NCBI GenBank assembly: GCA_013214845.1
Contig: JABSQC010000028.1
Coordinates: forward strand, 1-7,491
Length of the DNA stretch: 7,491 nt
Source of the DNA: Mycoplasmataceae bacterium
Lineage (GTDB): Bacteria; Bacillota_I; Bacilli_A; Mycoplasmatales; Hepatoplasmataceae
Reading direction: 5' to 3'
The translations under genes and the position numbers were made by a program. Shown in pieces: positions 4,966 through 7,491 of this stretch. Position 1 is the stretch's first letter. The number at the start of each line of letters is the position of its first letter. The notes under the pieces were generated by a model. That model did no database searches, was not told the DNA's origin, and saw nothing but the letters and a program-made list of their open reading frames with translations.

Positions 4966-7491
4966 ATGAGTGACAAAAATTATAAGTTAAATAAATTTGG
5001 AAAAAACACAGTAAGACGTGACTACACGAGATCTGCTGAAAATCCAGAAGTACCTAATTTATTAACACATCAATTATCAGGTTATGATAATTTTATAAAT
5101 GTTAAGATATCTGAATTATTTGAAGAAATTTTTCCAATTACTTCAAAGAAAGGAGATATTAGAGTTAAGTATATAAAGCATAGGTTTGACTGACCTGAAG
5201 ATAAATTAGAAGCACTAAGATCTGCAAAGGACAAAAGTTCAAACTTTGAAGCACCTTTATATGCTACAGTGACATTGGAAAATGATCGTACTGGTGAAGC
5301 TATAACTGATGAGATTTTTTTCGTTAACATACCAATTATGACTGAAGGAGGAAACTTTGTAATCAATGGTTCTGATAGAGTTATAATTTCTCAAATTGTG
5401 AGATCACCTGGTGTTTATTATGAAAATAATAAAGCATCTGCTGGTTCTTCAAGTGGGGCAAATATTATTCAAAAGATTTCTACTATTATTCCAAGTAGAG
5501 GTTCTTGAATTGAAATAAACTATAGAGATTACAAACTTTTAGGTACAAGTCCTGCACCTCTTTATTTAAGAACAGACAAAACCAAGAGACCAGTTGCAAC
5601 ATTACTTTTAAACTCATTTGGTTTAAAAGATGATCAACTTCTAGAGTTATACGATAACTCACCATTAGTTCAAGAATCTCTAAACAAAACTAAATTAGTA
5701 TATGAGAATCATGAAGGTCTTATAAAAGAAGCAAGAAAAAAACTATTTACTGTTCTTTTCCCATCTGATTCACCAACTGAAAGAGCTGTTAAAGATTCAA
5801 TTCATAATTTAATATTTAATCAAAGAAGATACGATTTAGACAAAACAGGTAGATACAAATTAAACAGAAAACTTTCTGTTATTCCACGTTTAAAAGATAG
5901 ATTTATTGCTAGTGATATATTAGACAAAAGCGGAAAAGTTTTGTTTAAGTCTGGTACTAGAATGACAACTAAGGAACTTGATAAACTAAAAGAAGAAATT
6001 GAAAAAAACAATGTTGCTTTAACTAAGTTTGAAAACATTGATTTAAGTATATACGGTGTTGACACACAAGGTGAATTAGTATGTAGTAGGGACTCAGGGA
6101 TTTTTATTAAAGCTTACATTAATAAAAATAAAGCTGAGGGTGAAACTAGAAATATTATTGGTAATGATCCAAGCACTACAGAAAGAATACTTACAATACC
6201 AGATGTAATCGCTATATTCTCACACATGTTAAACCTTGAAGATGGATTCTCTTCATATGATGATATTGATGCACTTTCTAATAGAAGAATTAGAACAATT
6301 TCTGAATTACTAATAAACCAACTAAGAATTGGATTTATTAGAGTTGAAAAAAACATAAGAGAAAAAATTTCTGCTAACTACTTAAGAGACGAAGAGTTAA
6401 TACCTGGTAAAGTTATTACTACAAAAACAATGAGAACTGTACTTAAAGATTTCTTTAATTCTTCTCAATTGTCTCAATTTATGGACCAAATTAATCCATT
6501 AGCAGAAATATCAGCTAAAAGAAGAATTACTGCATTAGGACCTGGTGGTTTATCTAGAGATACTGCTTCACTAGTGGTTCGTGGTATTCATGACACTCAC
6601 TATGGAAGAATATGTCCAATTGAAACTCCAGAAGGACCAAACATTGGTCTAATACTTAACTTGGCTTCTTACTCAAGAGTTAATGAATATGGATTTATTG
6701 AAACTCCGTATAGAAAAGTTGAAAATGGAATTGTTCAAACTAAAGATATTTATTGATTACAATCTGATGAAGAAGAAAATTATAATATTGGACAAGGTAA
6801 CCTTTCAAGAGATTCAGAAGGAAGATTAGTAGGAAAAGAAATAACTGTTCGTACTAATGGAGGAGAATTTAAATCTGTTTCTCCAAAAGATGTTCATTAC
6901 ATTGATGTTGCTCCTAAACAAATTGTTTCAGTCGCTACTTCATGTATTCCATTCCTTGAAAACGACGATGCCAACCGTGCACTGATGGGTGCCAACATGC
7001 AAAGGCAAGCAGTTCCTCTGCTAAAAACAGAAGCACCTATTGTAGCAACTGGTATGGAATCAGTTGTAGCTAAATTCTCTCCATCATCACTGCAAGCAGT
7101 TGAAAGTGGAGAAGTTGTATTTGTTGATTCTAAGAAAATAGAAATTAAAGGTAAAAGTGGTATTACTACTTACAATATTGTTAAATTTGAAAGATCAAAT
7201 CAAACAACTGCTATTAATCAAAGACCAATTGTAAAACTTGGAGAAAAAATTAAAAAAGGGGAAATCATTGCTGATGGGCCTTCAGTTGATAACGGTGAGT
7301 TAGCTCTTGGTAAAAACGTTTTAACAGCATTTACTACATACGAAGGGTTTAACTATGAAGATGCTATTATCCTTTCAGAAAGACTAGTTAAAGAAGATGT
7401 ATATACTTCAGTTCATATTGAAAAATACACTGTAGAAGTAAGAAAGACAAAACTGGGAAATGAAGAAATCACTGTTAACATACCTAATGCT
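4966..7491 (+). CDS. rpoB: DNA-directed RNA polymerase beta subunit, 3'-truncated by the window
   Basis: Catalytic beta subunit of RNA polymerase. The first 842 residues are present; the frame is open at the window end, and several hundred residues (the rest of the hybrid-binding domain and the C-terminal clamp region) must lie beyond. Three TGA codons encode Trp (5191, 5506, 6754). Landmarks in order: VRRDYTRS near the N-terminus; RSPGVYY (residues 146-152) in the N-terminal rifampicin-pocket segment; IIPSRGSW; QRRYDLDKTGRYKLN; the rifampicin region SQLSQFMDQINPLAEIS (from about residue 500) followed by AKRRITALGPGGL; CPIETPEGPNIG (550-561); FLENDDANRALMGANMQRQA (663-682); and NYEDAI with acidic residues E798 and D799 that match E. 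coli E813/D814 near the active site. The pocket carries Ala517 and Thr522 where E. coli has His526 and Ser531, predicting rifampicin insensitivity. rpoC would be expected downstream. Confidence 0.98.

Noticed and set aside
5082..6356. Several minus-strand open frames opposite rpoB
   Set aside because: rpoB is certain in the + frame; these are low-complexity Ser/Leu/Ile-rich antisense shadows with no ribosome binding site that I could see.
5941..6756. Separate internal gene starting at TTG 5941 within rpoB
   Set aside because: It is a fragment of rpoB created by TGA codons; both flanks continue the RpoB sequence in the same frame.

Overview
The window comes from a wall-less, AT-rich bacterium of the Mollicutes that reads UGA as tryptophan (translation table 4). 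The proof is internal. Four long reading frames, two of them unmistakable housekeeping genes, stay open only if UGA is sense. I count 26 in-frame UGA codons at Trp positions and a single UGG. The low GC content, short spacers and AGGAG-type ribosome binding sites fit the Spiroplasma/Entomoplasma/Mesoplasma side of the class; I cannot name the genus or species from this sequence alone.

Layout, all on the + strand. (1) Positions 2-3874 hold the C-terminal 1290 residues of a very large FtsX/MacB-type ABC transporter permease. It has two big extracytoplasmic domains and two FtsX-type membrane cores, and its N-terminus lies outside the window. (2) The 145-nt gap 3875-4019 carries a probable promoter (TATAAT at 3907) and an L10-type autoregulatory mRNA leader. 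(3) rplJ (ribosomal protein L10, 4020-4508) is followed after 24 nt by (4) rplL (L7/L12, 4533-4901). (5) A 64-nt spacer holds a 9-bp hairpin with a short T run, probably a partial terminator or processing site. (6) rpoB (RNA polymerase beta subunit) begins at 4966 and runs off the right end after 842 codons.

rplJ, rplL and rpoB form the classical stalk-protein/RNA-polymerase operon. L10 and L12 assemble as a complex that can bind its own leader, and the rplL-rpoB hairpin would lower the output of polymerase relative to L12. rplK and rplA, which precede rplJ in many bacteria, are not here; the permease gene takes that place and most likely belongs to a separate transcription unit.

The most interesting signals are in the rplJ leader. 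One 5' arm (3923-3930) can pair with either of two copies of TTTACTAA (3971-3978 or 3987-3994), and the start codon itself can be buried in an 8-bp hairpin (3997-4022) that overlaps the longer of the two pairings. Together these make a plausible bistable switch. Also notable are rpoB residues predicting intrinsic rifampicin insensitivity, a divergent fork-loop segment, a 60-nt GC-rich island in rpoB, and the architecture of the permease. I saw no mobile element, CRISPR array, tRNA or rRNA.
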